NCBI GenBank assembly: GCA_965208275.1
Contig: OZ242331.1
Span: 2,666,001 to 2,730,000 of the forward strand
Length of the DNA: 64,000 nucleotides
Direction of reading: 5' to 3'
Source of the DNA: Bin5 sp022827195
GTDB lineage: Bacteria; Chloroflexota; Anaerolineae; Caldilineales; Caldilineaceae
The notes beneath the pieces are model-generated. The model did not search any database and had not been told where the DNA came from. It saw only the letters and a list, made by a program, of their open reading frames with translations. Below are positions 35,768-43,989 of the stretch, piece after piece. The translations under genes were made by a program, and so were the position numbers. Every line of letters begins with the position of its first letter. Position 1 is the stretch's first letter.

Positions 35768-37684
35768 TTGACCGGGTCCTGGTTCACGGATGACGAGGCT
35801 TACCTGTTCGGTGAAGGGAACTTTCTCCACAGCTTCCGCAAGTTTGGAGCACATTACCGGTCTGTGGACGGCGTCAGCGGCGTGCAGTTCGCGGTTTGGG
35901 CGCCGAATGCCCAAGGTGTCAGCGTAATCGGACAGTTCAACGGTTGGGACCCTCTCGTCCAACCGATGCGCGCTCAGCGCGAGGGGATCTGGGAACTTTT
36001 CGTTCCGACCGAGCTTGAGCCGGGAAGTACATACAAGTACTCGATTCAGCTTCCGCTGGTGGACTTCCGGATTGACAAGTCGGACCCGTACGGCTTTTAC
36101 GCCGAGGAGGCACCGGGCACCGCGTCCCGCATCTGGCCGCTGGGAGGATACGCGTGGGGGGACAAGCCCTGGCTGGAAGAGCGCGCCGCCAGGCAGGCGT
36201 TTTCCCAACCTCTGAATGTCTACGAAGTCCACTTGGGCAGCTGGCGGCGGGCGCCGGGGGACAACAGCACACTTGGTTACCGGGAGTTGGCCCACCAGCT
36301 GGTCGCCTATGTGCTGGAGATGGGCTATACCCACATCGAGCTTCTTCCGATAACGGAGCACCCCTTTGAAGGGTCCTGGGGTTACCAGACCACAGGGTAT
36401 TTCGCGCCGACCAGCCGCCTTGGAAGACCCGACGATTTCAAGTATTTCGTCGACTATTGCCATAGGAACGGCATTGGCGTCATCCTCGACTGGGCGCCGG
36501 CCCACTTTCCCAAGGACGCCCACGGGTTGGCTTTTTTCGACGGCACCCCGCTATACGAATATGAGGATCCCCGCCGCGGCGAACACCCTGACTGGGGAAC
36601 GAAGATCTTCGACTACGGGCGGAACGAGGTTCGCAATTTTCTGCTTGCAAGCGCCTTGTTCTGGGCGGAAGAGTATCACATTGACGGCCTAAGGGTTGAC
36701 GCGGTGGCCTCGATGCTCTATCTGGACTACAGCCGCGAGGAGGGCGAGTGGGTCCCGAACCAGTATGGTGGGCAGGAAAACCTCGATGCTATCGCGTTTT
36801 TGCGGCAAGCCAATGAGATGCTTCACGAAAGGGCGCCCGGTGTCTTGACCATCGCCGAAGAGAGTTCGATCTGGACGAAGGTTACACGGCCGGCTGATGC
36901 CGGCGGCCTGGGATTCGACTACAAATGGAACATGGGCTGGATGCACGACAGCCTGAGCTTTTTCAAGATGGACCCACTGTACCGCAGAACAAATCATCGC
37001 CTAATCACATACAGTTTGAGCTATGCATTCAGCGAGAAATTCATCCTCCCACTGAGCCACGATGAAGTCGTCCATCTAAAGAGGTCGATGCTCGGCAAGA
37101 TGCCCGGTGACTTGTGGCAGCAGTTTGCGCATCTCCGTCTCTTCTTCGGCTTGATGATTGCGCATCCGGGCAAAAAGCTGACGTTCATGGGAGGGGAGTT
37201 TGGCCAGTGGCGGGAGTGGACGGAGATGGCCAGCCTGGACTGGCACCTCCTTGAGCGTTCCGACCACCGGAACTTGCAGCGATTTGTGCGGGACATCAAC
37301 AAACTCTACTGCTGGGAAAAGGCGCTACACCAGGTCGATGACAGCTGGGAGGGTTTTGAGTGGGTCGATTTTCAGGACGCCGATCATTCAATCATCAGCT
37401 TTTTGCGCCGGGATGCAGAGGGAGCGAATAGCATTCTCGTCGTATGCAATTTCACGCCCGTGCCGCAACATGGTTATCGCGTTGGGCTGCCGGGCCCTGG
37501 CCGCTACGATCAGATTCTTAACAGCGATTGGGCGATCTATAGTGGAAGCGGGATTGACAATCCGTATCCCTTGGAGGCTGAAGAGATACCTTGGCAGAAC
37601 TCCTCGTGGTCCACGATTATGGAGCTGCCGCCGCTGGGCATTTTGTATTGGAAGAGGGTAAATGAGCCGCCGGATAGGGAGTGA
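35768..37684 (+). CDS. glgB: 1,4-alpha-glucan branching enzyme
   Basis: 638 residues from TTG 35768, with AAGAAGGG upstream. An N-terminal CBM48 domain (VQFAVWAPNAQGVSVIGQFN) precedes the GH13 barrel. The nucleophile Asp is in DGLRVDAVAS, the general acid Glu in TIAEESS, and the third acidic residue in LSHDEVVH. The C-terminal all-beta domain is complete. The enzyme cuts alpha-1,4 chains and re-attaches them through alpha-1,6 links. It lies 139 bp after the glycogen-synthase-like gene and 6 bp before nagA, so all three are probably co-transcribed. Confidence 0.95.
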   Translation: MTGSWFTDDEAYLFGEGNFLHSFRKFGAHYRSVDGVSGVQFAVWAPNAQGVSVIGQFNGWDPLVQPMRAQREGIWELFVPTELEPGSTYKYSIQLPLVDFRIDKSDPYGFYAEEAPGTASRIWPLGGYAWGDKPWLEERAARQAFSQPLNVYEVHLGSWRRAPGDNSTLGYRELAHQLVAYVLEMGYTHIELLPITEHPFEGSWGYQTTGYFAPTSRLGRPDDFKYFVDYCHRNGIGVILDWAPAHFPKDAHGLAFFDGTPLYEYEDPRRGEHPDWGTKIFDYGRNEVRNFLLASALFWAEEYHIDGLRVDAVASMLYLDYSREEGEWVPNQYGGQENLDAIAFLRQANEMLHERAPGVLTIAEESSIWTKVTRPADAGGLGFDYKWNMGWMHDSLSFFKMDPLYRRTNHRLITYSLSYAFSEKFILPLSHDEVVHLKRSMLGKMPGDLWQQFAHLRLFFGLMIAHPGKKLTFMGGEFGQWREWTEMASLDWHLLERSDHRNLQRFVRDINKLYCWEKALHQVDDSWEGFEWVDFQDADHSIISFLRRDAEGANSILVVCNFTPVPQHGYRVGLPGPGRYDQILNSDWAIYSGSGIDNPYPLEAEEIPWQNSSWSTIMELPPLGILYWKRVNEPPDRE

Positions 37685-37690
37685 AATGAG

Positions 37691-38953
37691 TTGAACAACG
37701 ATGAGATGACAGCGGGTGCAAGCAAGGTAAACGGCACGGCTGTCGCCGGTATCAGCGGCCTGACGGCTCGCACGGTCTTCGGCACGGTGGCGGCGCCGCC
37801 TGGTCAATCCTTCGCGCTCGCCTGCGATGGCGGATTGATCGGAGCCTGGTTAAGCGAAGAAAGAGAGGTTGACGGCCCACTGCTTGACGGGACTGACTGC
37901 ATTCTGGTGCCCGGATTTATCGACGTTCACATCCATGGGAGCGGCGGCGCGGATGTGATGGACGCGACGCCGGAAAGTCTTGCAACGATCAGTAAATTCC
38001 TCGTACGGCACGGCGTAACCGGCTTCTACGCAACCACAGTGACGGCATCGCATGGCGATACGCTGGCCGCTGTTTCCAATGTAGCGAGATTCTGCAGACA
38101 TACATGCTCTGACGCGGGCGTTGACTCTCCGGTTGGCGCGCGCGTTCTCGGCGTCCACTTGGAGGGGCCTTACATCAGCGGGACGTTCCCCGGCGCGCAG
38201 AATCCTGCTTTCGTACGTCCGCCGTCTGCCAATGAGTTTGAGGAGCTTTTGGGAGCGGGGCCGGTGCGGATGATCACTCTTGCGCCGGAAGAGGAGGGGG
38301 CACAGTCTCTGATCGAAATGGCCTTGGAGTCGGATGTACGCGTGGTGCTCGGCCACACGGCAGCCACTTTCGATGAGGCAAGGACGGCCATCGACGCGGG
38401 CGTATCGCAAGCTACGCATACGTTCAATGCGATGAAGGGTCTGCATCATCGCGAGCCGGGCACGGTGGGTGCGGTGTTGAGCGACGACAGGATCTACGCG
38501 CAGCTAATTGCTGACGGGATCCACGTGCATCCGGCGGTGATGCGCATGTTGGGTCGGTGCAAGGGGCCGACGCGCACAGTTCTGATCAGCGACGCGATTC
38601 GGGCGACGGGCATGCCGGAGGGCCGCTATGATATGGGCCGGCTTCCCGTCGTCGTCCGGAACGGCGCGTGCCGTCTCCCAGACGGCACGCTTGCCGGTTC
38701 GGTCCTGACGCTGGATGCGGCTCTGCGGAATTTTATGGCGGCGACGGGCTGGCCGCTTGTGCAGGCATGGCCGACAACAAGCCTCTCGCAGGCACAGGCG
38801 ATGGGGATAGATGACGAAGTGGGCCGCATCAGCAGGGGGGCGCGCGCAGATTTGACGCTTTTGGACGCGGAGACACAGGTCGTGGCCACAGTGGTGGGCG
38901 GGCGTCTTGCCTTTTTACGGGACCGGTGGCGGCTGCGGGGCACTGCTGACTAG
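37691..38953 (+). CDS. nagA: N-acetylglucosamine-6-phosphate deacetylase
   Basis: 420 residues. TTG 37691 has GGGAG overlapping the glgB stop; an in-frame ATG 15 bases later is an alternative. Amidohydrolase signatures are present: DVHIHGSGG (HxH), LEGPYIS (metal Glu), LGHTAATFDEA (metal His), THTFNAMKGLHHREPG (substrate/metal His) and ISDAIRATGM (catalytic Asp). It removes acetyl from GlcNAc-6-phosphate, feeding amino-sugar carbon to glucosamine-6-phosphate. The close link to glycogen genes suggests coordinated sugar-phosphate flow. Only the N-terminal 20 residues lack family similarity. Confidence 0.93.
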   Translation: MNNDEMTAGASKVNGTAVAGISGLTARTVFGTVAAPPGQSFALACDGGLIGAWLSEEREVDGPLLDGTDCILVPGFIDVHIHGSGGADVMDATPESLATISKFLVRHGVTGFYATTVTASHGDTLAAVSNVARFCRHTCSDAGVDSPVGARVLGVHLEGPYISGTFPGAQNPAFVRPPSANEFEELLGAGPVRMITLAPEEEGAQSLIEMALESDVRVVLGHTAATFDEARTAIDAGVSQATHTFNAMKGLHHREPGTVGAVLSDDRIYAQLIADGIHVHPAVMRMLGRCKGPTRTVLISDAIRATGMPEGRYDMGRLPVVVRNGACRLPDGTLAGSVLTLDAALRNFMAATGWPLVQAWPTTSLSQAQAMGIDDEVGRISRGARADLTLLDAETQVVATVVGGRLAFLRDRWRLRGTAD

Positions 38954-38956
38954 CGG

Positions 38957-39913
38957 TTACCCGCCAACTTGGGTCACGATTGCGCGCGCCGCGCCTTCGG
39001 CCAGGAGTGCCTCGCGAACCAGGCCGATTTTCTCTCGTTTTACCACTGCAATTAGGTTGCCGCCGCGGCCCCCGCCGCTAAGTTTTGCCCCGGCCGCGCC
39101 AGCGTCCTCTGCGGTTTCGATGAGCCGTTCGAGGGAGGGCGCGCTTACCTCGAGCTGACGCAAGAGCCGCTGATTTTCCCGCATCAGGAAGCCTAACGTC
39201 TCCAGTTTTCCGCTGGCGATGATCCGCCTTGCCCGCTCGGCGATAGCGCCGATGGCATCGAAGATCGCGTCGTAGCGGGCAGCGTTTTTCTGCCGCGCCG
39301 CGCGCACATCGGCCACCACTTGGCCGGTGGGACTGGCTATGCCGGTGTCGGCGATGACCAGGTGAAAGGGCTTGGCGATGTCGAAGATCTCGGGCGGCCT
39401 GCCGCGTACAAACCAGACGGGCTGTTCGTATACTACAACGGTATTGTCGATGCCGCTAGGCGTGGCATGGTGTATTCTCTCGACGGCGTAGACGATGCGG
39501 TTAACTGTTTCGGCGTCGGGACAGCCGCGGAAGGTTGGGGCACTGGCGAGGACTGCCCGAGCGAGCACCGCGCTGACTGCGGCGCCGCTTCCCATCCCGC
39601 CGGCGATGGGAATCGTGCTTGAAACGGAGATATTCCAGTCAGGTTCAGCATCGACTCCAGCGGCCTCCAATGCGAGGCGTACGGCCAGTGCCAGGGGGTT
39701 GTCCGGCGCTGACGGAAGGCGAATTCGAACGCCGACGTCGGGGGCAGAGATGGTGCAGCCCGATCCGGCCGCCGCGGCCGCCACGGCGGCTGTAGCCTGA
39801 ACTTTGGTCACAGGGACGGCGATGGCCGGCCGGCCGTAAACGACTGCATGCTCGCCGAAGAGGATGACCTTGCCCGGCGCCGTTGCATTGGCCAAGTCTA
39901 CGCGTTTGCCCAC
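38957..39913 (-). CDS. Mevalonate kinase (GHMP family)
   Basis: 318 residues from GTG 39913. The frame extends upstream into the preceding gene, but family similarity starts at ATAPGKVILFGEHAVVYG, the nucleotide-proximal motif of mevalonate kinases. The ATP loop IPIAGGMGSGAAVSAVLA and the C-terminal GGGRGGNLIA complete the three GHMP motifs. Phosphorylation of mevalonate is an early step of the mevalonate route to isoprenoids, used by only some bacteria. Its start lies 14 bases beyond the stop of the glycerophosphodiesterase gene. The rest of the pathway is not in this window. Confidence 0.9.
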   Translation of the reverse strand: MGKRVDLANATAPGKVILFGEHAVVYGRPAIAVPVTKVQATAAVAAAAAGSGCTISAPDVGVRIRLPSAPDNPLALAVRLALEAAGVDAEPDWNISVSSTIPIAGGMGSGAAVSAVLARAVLASAPTFRGCPDAETVNRIVYAVERIHHATPSGIDNTVVVYEQPVWFVRGRPPEIFDIAKPFHLVIADTGIASPTGQVVADVRAARQKNAARYDAIFDAIGAIAERARRIIASGKLETLGFLMRENQRLLRQLEVSAPSLERLIETAEDAGAAGAKLSGGGRGGNLIAVVKREKIGLVREALLAEGAARAIVTQVGG

Positions 39914-39926
39914 GCTGGCGTCTTTC

Positions 39927-40760
39927 TCATGCGTCGGAGGGCGAGGCGACAGGTCCGGCTTCCGAGAGGGCCTGCCGGATCGCGTCGGGCCGATCGGTAA
40001 TGATCGCATTAACGCCCAGAGCCGCCAGTCGACGAGCCTCTGTGCCGCAGTTCACGGTCCAGGCGTTCACGATTTGACCGCGGCGGCGCGCCTCTGCCAT
40101 CAGAGCAGAGTTAATGGACTGAAAATGCGGGTGGAGGGCATCGGGCGCCAAGATGGAAGCCGACCAGGTGCGGAATAGATGGAAGAATAGATGGTTGGGC
40201 GACAATTTGAGGGCCGCCGCGATCAGAGGGGCCCGCGGGCCTATAGGGCGCGGCAGTTTGGGCTTGTAAAGAAGGCCAATGGGAATGTGGGGATCGAGCT
40301 GGCGAACTTTGCGGAGGGAGAAGGGATTGAAGCTCGAGACTATGACCTTGTCGTAAAGGCGGCGACGCTGAATCATGCGAGTCAACGGCCCCGCTTCAGG
40401 ACCCCCGTCCCAGTCTCTATTCTTGATCTCGACGTTGACGAAACAGCGGTTCGCCGTCAGTTCGAAGACCTGATCCAAGGTGGGGATCGGCGTACCTGAG
40501 AAGGCGTCGTTGAAGCGGATGCCGGCATCAAGGTCAGCGAGCTGAGCCAAGGTATGTTTGCGGAGGCGACCTCTGCCGGTTGTCGTGCGCTCCAGGTTGA
40601 AGTCGTGCAGCACGACGAGTTCGCCTTCGGCGGTGGCCTGCACGTCAAGTTCTATGCCGTCTGCGCCGATTTCCAGCGCCTTTGTGAAGGCGGGCAAGGT
40701 GTTTTCGGGCGCGACGGCGCTGGCTCCTCTGTGGGCAAAGATCAGCGGCTGCGAGGCCAT
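39927..40760 (-). CDS. Glycerophosphodiester phosphodiesterase
   Basis: 277 residues from ATG 40760 with GGAGG 7 bases upstream. The GDPD signature is complete: IFAHRGASAVAPENT (catalytic His and Arg), a Glu-x-Asp metal pair in GIELDVQATAEG, and VVLHDFNLERTT (second His). Near the C-terminus, VNAWTVNCG and ALGVNAIITDRPD are typical. It has no signal peptide, so it is probably cytoplasmic, hydrolysing glycerophosphodiesters to glycerol-3-phosphate and an alcohol. It is followed closely by mevalonate kinase. Confidence 0.92.
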   Translation of the reverse strand: MASQPLIFAHRGASAVAPENTLPAFTKALEIGADGIELDVQATAEGELVVLHDFNLERTTTGRGRLRKHTLAQLADLDAGIRFNDAFSGTPIPTLDQVFELTANRCFVNVEIKNRDWDGGPEAGPLTRMIQRRRLYDKVIVSSFNPFSLRKVRQLDPHIPIGLLYKPKLPRPIGPRAPLIAAALKLSPNHLFFHLFRTWSASILAPDALHPHFQSINSALMAEARRRGQIVNAWTVNCGTEARRLAALGVNAIITDRPDAIRQALSEAGPVASPSDA

Positions 40761-40880
40761 GGCCTGCCTCCGCGGACGGTGCGGCAAGGGCTGAATGTCA
40801 AACACAAGGCGTGCTTGAATCCGCCTGCGCGTGCTTGGGTTCCAGGCAGAAGGCCGGAGGCCGGAGACATGACTTCATCC

Positions 40881-41144
40881 CTAACCCTGGAGAATGAACA
40901 TCCACTCTTCCAAGTCGTCATCGTTGGGCTTGTGCTCGACGTAGCAGATGCGAAAATTATGGCGTTCGATGATGGTGAGAATGTCGATCAGCGAACGGCG
41001 CTCTGCCTTGGCCGGGTGGTACTCCAACTCGCCGATGGAGACTTTTACGTCTTCCTTGATGAGGCTGTCGCCCAGCACTTCTATGCGCCAGGTCTTGCCA
41101 GCGGAAGTTTGGCGGGCTTTGGTCTGCAGAATGATTGTGTGCAT
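40881..41144 (-). CDS. Small protein of unknown function
   Basis: 87 residues from ATG 41144 with AAGGGG just upstream; a longer in-frame extension overlaps the HDAC gene and is unlikely. The sequence looks like a compact alpha/beta domain (WRIEVLGDSL, KVSIGELEYHP, LIDILTIIERHNFRICYVEH). No membrane segment or known motif was seen. It lies 34 bases after the HDAC-like gene stop, so the two are probably co-transcribed. Confidence 0.65.
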   Translation of the reverse strand: MHTIILQTKARQTSAGKTWRIEVLGDSLIKEDVKVSIGELEYHPAKAERRSLIDILTIIERHNFRICYVEHKPNDDDLEEWMFILQG

Positions 41145-41178
41145 GATTCCCCTTACGTAACGAACGGAGCGAACTGTT

Positions 41179-42291
41179 TCAGTGTTTCGGAAGGCCGGGC
41201 TTGTTTCCTGGCGTAGGAAGGCCGAGGCGTCGCGTGACAGACAGCAGGACCTGTTCCGCGGCCTCCGCGCGCGCCTCGACTTCGCCAAAGGGATCGCTGA
41301 CGCCGGCCTCGTCGCCGCAGAGTGCACGGAGGGTGGAGAGTACGCAATGCGGCAGGGCATCCAGATGGTATCCACCTTCAAGTGTACAGATAAGCCGGCC
41401 GCGGCAAAGCGCGTCCGCTAAGGCGATCAGCTCCTCTACAAGCTTAGCGTAGCCGGTGACGCTAACTCGATGCTCGCTGAGTGGGTCCAGCCAGTGACCG
41501 TCGAAGCCGGCCGAGAGGAAGATCACGTCTGGCGCGAATTCGTACGCCAGGGGTGTCAACACCTGGCGCAGCGCGGCAAGATATCCGGCGTCGCCGACGC
41601 CAGCAGGGAAGGGCACATTCACTGTGTAGCCTTCACCGACGTCGCGCCCGCTTTCGTCGACGGTCCCGCTGAAGGGGTAGTGGGGATACTGATGGATGCT
41701 GAAGAACAAAACGGAGCTGTCGTCGTAGAACATCTCTGCCGTTCCGTTGCCGTGGTGCACGTCGAAGTCGACGATGAGGACGCGCTGCGCGCCGTGCTGC
41801 CGCTGGGCATGGCGCGCGGCGACGGCGACATTGCCCAGCAGGCAGAATCCTTTGGCACTGTTGGGCCTGGCATGATGGCCCGGCGGGCGTACCAGGGCAA
41901 AGCCATTGGCCGCCGCTCCGGTCATGACCGCGTCGGTTATCGACAGCAGACCGCCTACTCCCCGCAGCGCAGCTTCATAGCTGGCGCCTAGGATGTACGT
42001 GTCCTGATCCAGCCAACCGGCTGCGCCAAGATTGTCTGTTCTTGATTTACCGCCCCCGCTCCTGGCCGCCAGATCCTGACAGATGTCTTCCAACTGTGCG
42101 ACATAGTTGACTCCGTGCACGGCCAGTACCGGGTCGAGTGTGGCAACGTTTTCGGGCAGGCGAGTCAGTCTGTCGAGGATGCCGTCCCGCTCCAGGAGAG
42201 CCCAGACATGCTCCAGCCGGCGATGGTTCTCGGGATGGCCGTCGAAGGTATGGTTAAGCTCGAAGGGATCGTAGACGTAAGCGGTAGTCAT
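41179..42291 (-). CDS. Histone deacetylase/AcuC/polyamine deacetylase-family enzyme
   Basis: 370 residues with the arginase-like zinc deacetylase fold. Key signatures are RPPGHHA (tandem catalytic His), GFCLLGNVAVAARHA, IVDFDVHHGNGT (zinc Asp/His), LSAGFDGHWLDPL (second zinc Asp) and EGGYHLDAL. Bacterial relatives deacetylate acetylpolyamines or acetylated proteins such as acetyl-CoA synthetase; this one looks like the class II group. The substrate is unknown. The start ATG 42291 is clear, and the product ends shortly before the small gene at 41144. Confidence 0.92.
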   Translation of the reverse strand: MTTAYVYDPFELNHTFDGHPENHRRLEHVWALLERDGILDRLTRLPENVATLDPVLAVHGVNYVAQLEDICQDLAARSGGGKSRTDNLGAAGWLDQDTYILGASYEAALRGVGGLLSITDAVMTGAAANGFALVRPPGHHARPNSAKGFCLLGNVAVAARHAQRQHGAQRVLIVDFDVHHGNGTAEMFYDDSSVLFFSIHQYPHYPFSGTVDESGRDVGEGYTVNVPFPAGVGDAGYLAALRQVLTPLAYEFAPDVIFLSAGFDGHWLDPLSEHRVSVTGYAKLVEELIALADALCRGRLICTLEGGYHLDALPHCVLSTLRALCGDEAGVSDPFGEVEARAEAAEQVLLSVTRRLGLPTPGNKPGLPKH

Positions 42292-42351
42292 TGTGGAAGC
42301 GGAAGATGGAATTGGGTCGAAAGGACGGCACTGGGCTCAGGCTAAGCGGTC

Positions 42352-43989
42352 TCATTTGATTGCCGGAACGAACAGTTCGCTGCCCAGGCGAAAACGCAGG
42401 TCGAAACTATTCTCGTCGGACCCGAAGGCCCGCACCTGGGTCTGAATCTCGGTTGGGCCGTTGAACGTTACCGGGCGCGTGGTATGCAAAGTTTCGCCGT
42501 CCCAGAGCAGGCTGATCTCGTCGTTCTCCTCCTGGGCGGAGTAAGGCAGGCTCATCAGAGCCCACCAGTCCCATTCGGACGGCCACTTTCTTTTCAAGGT
42601 AAGATGCCCCTGGTCGGCCGTGATGCCCAGCAGGTCCCAAATGGTCGGCTGGACGTTCGGGGAACGCTCAGCGGCGCTGGCCGCCATCGATTCGGCGGCG
42701 CGCGCCCAAGGCGCTGCGTCGGCGTCCGGACCCAAGTGAGAAGCGAGCGCGCTGGCCGCAGAGAGCGCACGGGAGGCGGCCTCCAAGGCTCTCGCATCCG
42801 GGAGGTCCCGGTCTGGAGATGCGCGGCGGGCTTCAAAGGCGCTAAGCAGTTCATTTGCGCAGCCGGCGATCGCCTTCTCATGTGTCGTCAACCAGTCGAG
42901 ATTGGGGTGGCGACTGTGATGCGCTTGCAACGCGGTCAGATATGCGGCTGAGGTATATGGCAGGACGGCATCGGGCGCGTCGACCGGTGCGCGGGGCAAG
43001 GCGGGGAGCTTCAGGGGCAGCGCGCCGCCGGTCCGTTCCGCGACGTGACGGGGCGTATCAAGCAGTGCGCGGCTCTGATCGGGCAGGAATGAGTCGAAGA
43101 GATCGACCAGGCCCGGCAGGGCGGTGATGTTGCTATCGGCAGGTGCGAAGCCGGCGCGAGACCGTGCAATGGTCTGTACGGCGTCGATCTTGGCGTCCTG
43201 CACGGTGCGGTTTGCCGCGGCGTCGGGGGACCACAGGCGGCCGCGATGTGTGACGTAGTGCCAGCGGCTGCGGCTGCGTTTGAAAGCGCGTGAGATGTCG
43301 CGTTGGACGAGGAAGCCGTTCCAGGCCACCTGTTCACCGACGTCGCTGAGCGCGAGTATGAGGGGCAGGTCCACCTGCCCGGCGACCAGCACATGGTAGA
43401 CGAGCCGGGCCTGGGAATCGGAGGGGAATTCGACCAGGTCGGGGCGGCCTTCGGCCGCGCCGAAGACGCGCGTACTATCGGCGTTACGCTGGCCATGGGC
43501 GCCCCTGGCCTCGCCGGGGTCGCTTTGGGCGACGAGGAGGCCGTCCACCATACGTTGCACGAGAGGCTCGCCCCAATCGATCTCGACACGAATCTGGATG
43601 AGCCGGTCGCCTTCGGCCTGCGCCTCCATCATCCAAAGGAGTGAGCGGTCGTAGTAACTGTCGAGCGGGGCGAAGATGCGTTTGCTGACGATTACGCCTT
43701 CGACACCGTAAATTGTCTCCTGGTAGCCTGGATACAGCTGAAGAGCAAGTGGGAGAACGTCGTCCAGCTGTTCGCTGCTGATGCCGCTGCTGGTATAGAT
43801 TGGCGCGTCGATGCGGATACGGATGGCGCGGGCATAGGCGCGGCCGTGCCAGTGCCAGTGCAGATCGAAGAGGTCGCTGTCCCGGTCGGCGGAGAATCGA
43901 AGCTCGCCGTTGGCGTGGCGGAAGAGGGCATCCTCGTTGATGTCGTCGTACTCTTCGAGTGCGGGTTGGTCGAGGGCGGGATCTGTCAC
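42352..43989 (-). CDS. Unknown protein coupled to the BMP-type ABC importer; possible glycoside-hydrolase-like fold
   Basis: 545 residues from GTG 43989, which directly abuts the TAG stop of the ABC ATPase gene (translational coupling). The first 230 residues are beta-rich and aromatic (DLHWHWHGRAYARAIR, IYGVEGVIVSKRIFAP, LIQIRVEIDWGEPL), like the supersandwich domain preceding helical-barrel glycoside hydrolases. The middle is Ala-rich and helical, and the last 90 residues are beta-rich again (DLLGITADQGHLTL...WPSEWDWWALMSLPY). No catalytic motif could be assigned. There is no signal peptide. Position suggests it processes or senses what the importer brings in. Confidence 0.6.
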   Translation of the reverse strand: MTDPALDQPALEEYDDINEDALFRHANGELRFSADRDSDLFDLHWHWHGRAYARAIRIRIDAPIYTSSGISSEQLDDVLPLALQLYPGYQETIYGVEGVIVSKRIFAPLDSYYDRSLLWMMEAQAEGDRLIQIRVEIDWGEPLVQRMVDGLLVAQSDPGEARGAHGQRNADSTRVFGAAEGRPDLVEFPSDSQARLVYHVLVAGQVDLPLILALSDVGEQVAWNGFLVQRDISRAFKRSRSRWHYVTHRGRLWSPDAAANRTVQDAKIDAVQTIARSRAGFAPADSNITALPGLVDLFDSFLPDQSRALLDTPRHVAERTGGALPLKLPALPRAPVDAPDAVLPYTSAAYLTALQAHHSRHPNLDWLTTHEKAIAGCANELLSAFEARRASPDRDLPDARALEAASRALSAASALASHLGPDADAAPWARAAESMAASAAERSPNVQPTIWDLLGITADQGHLTLKRKWPSEWDWWALMSLPYSAQEENDEISLLWDGETLHTTRPVTFNGPTEIQTQVRAFGSDENSFDLRFRLGSELFVPAIK

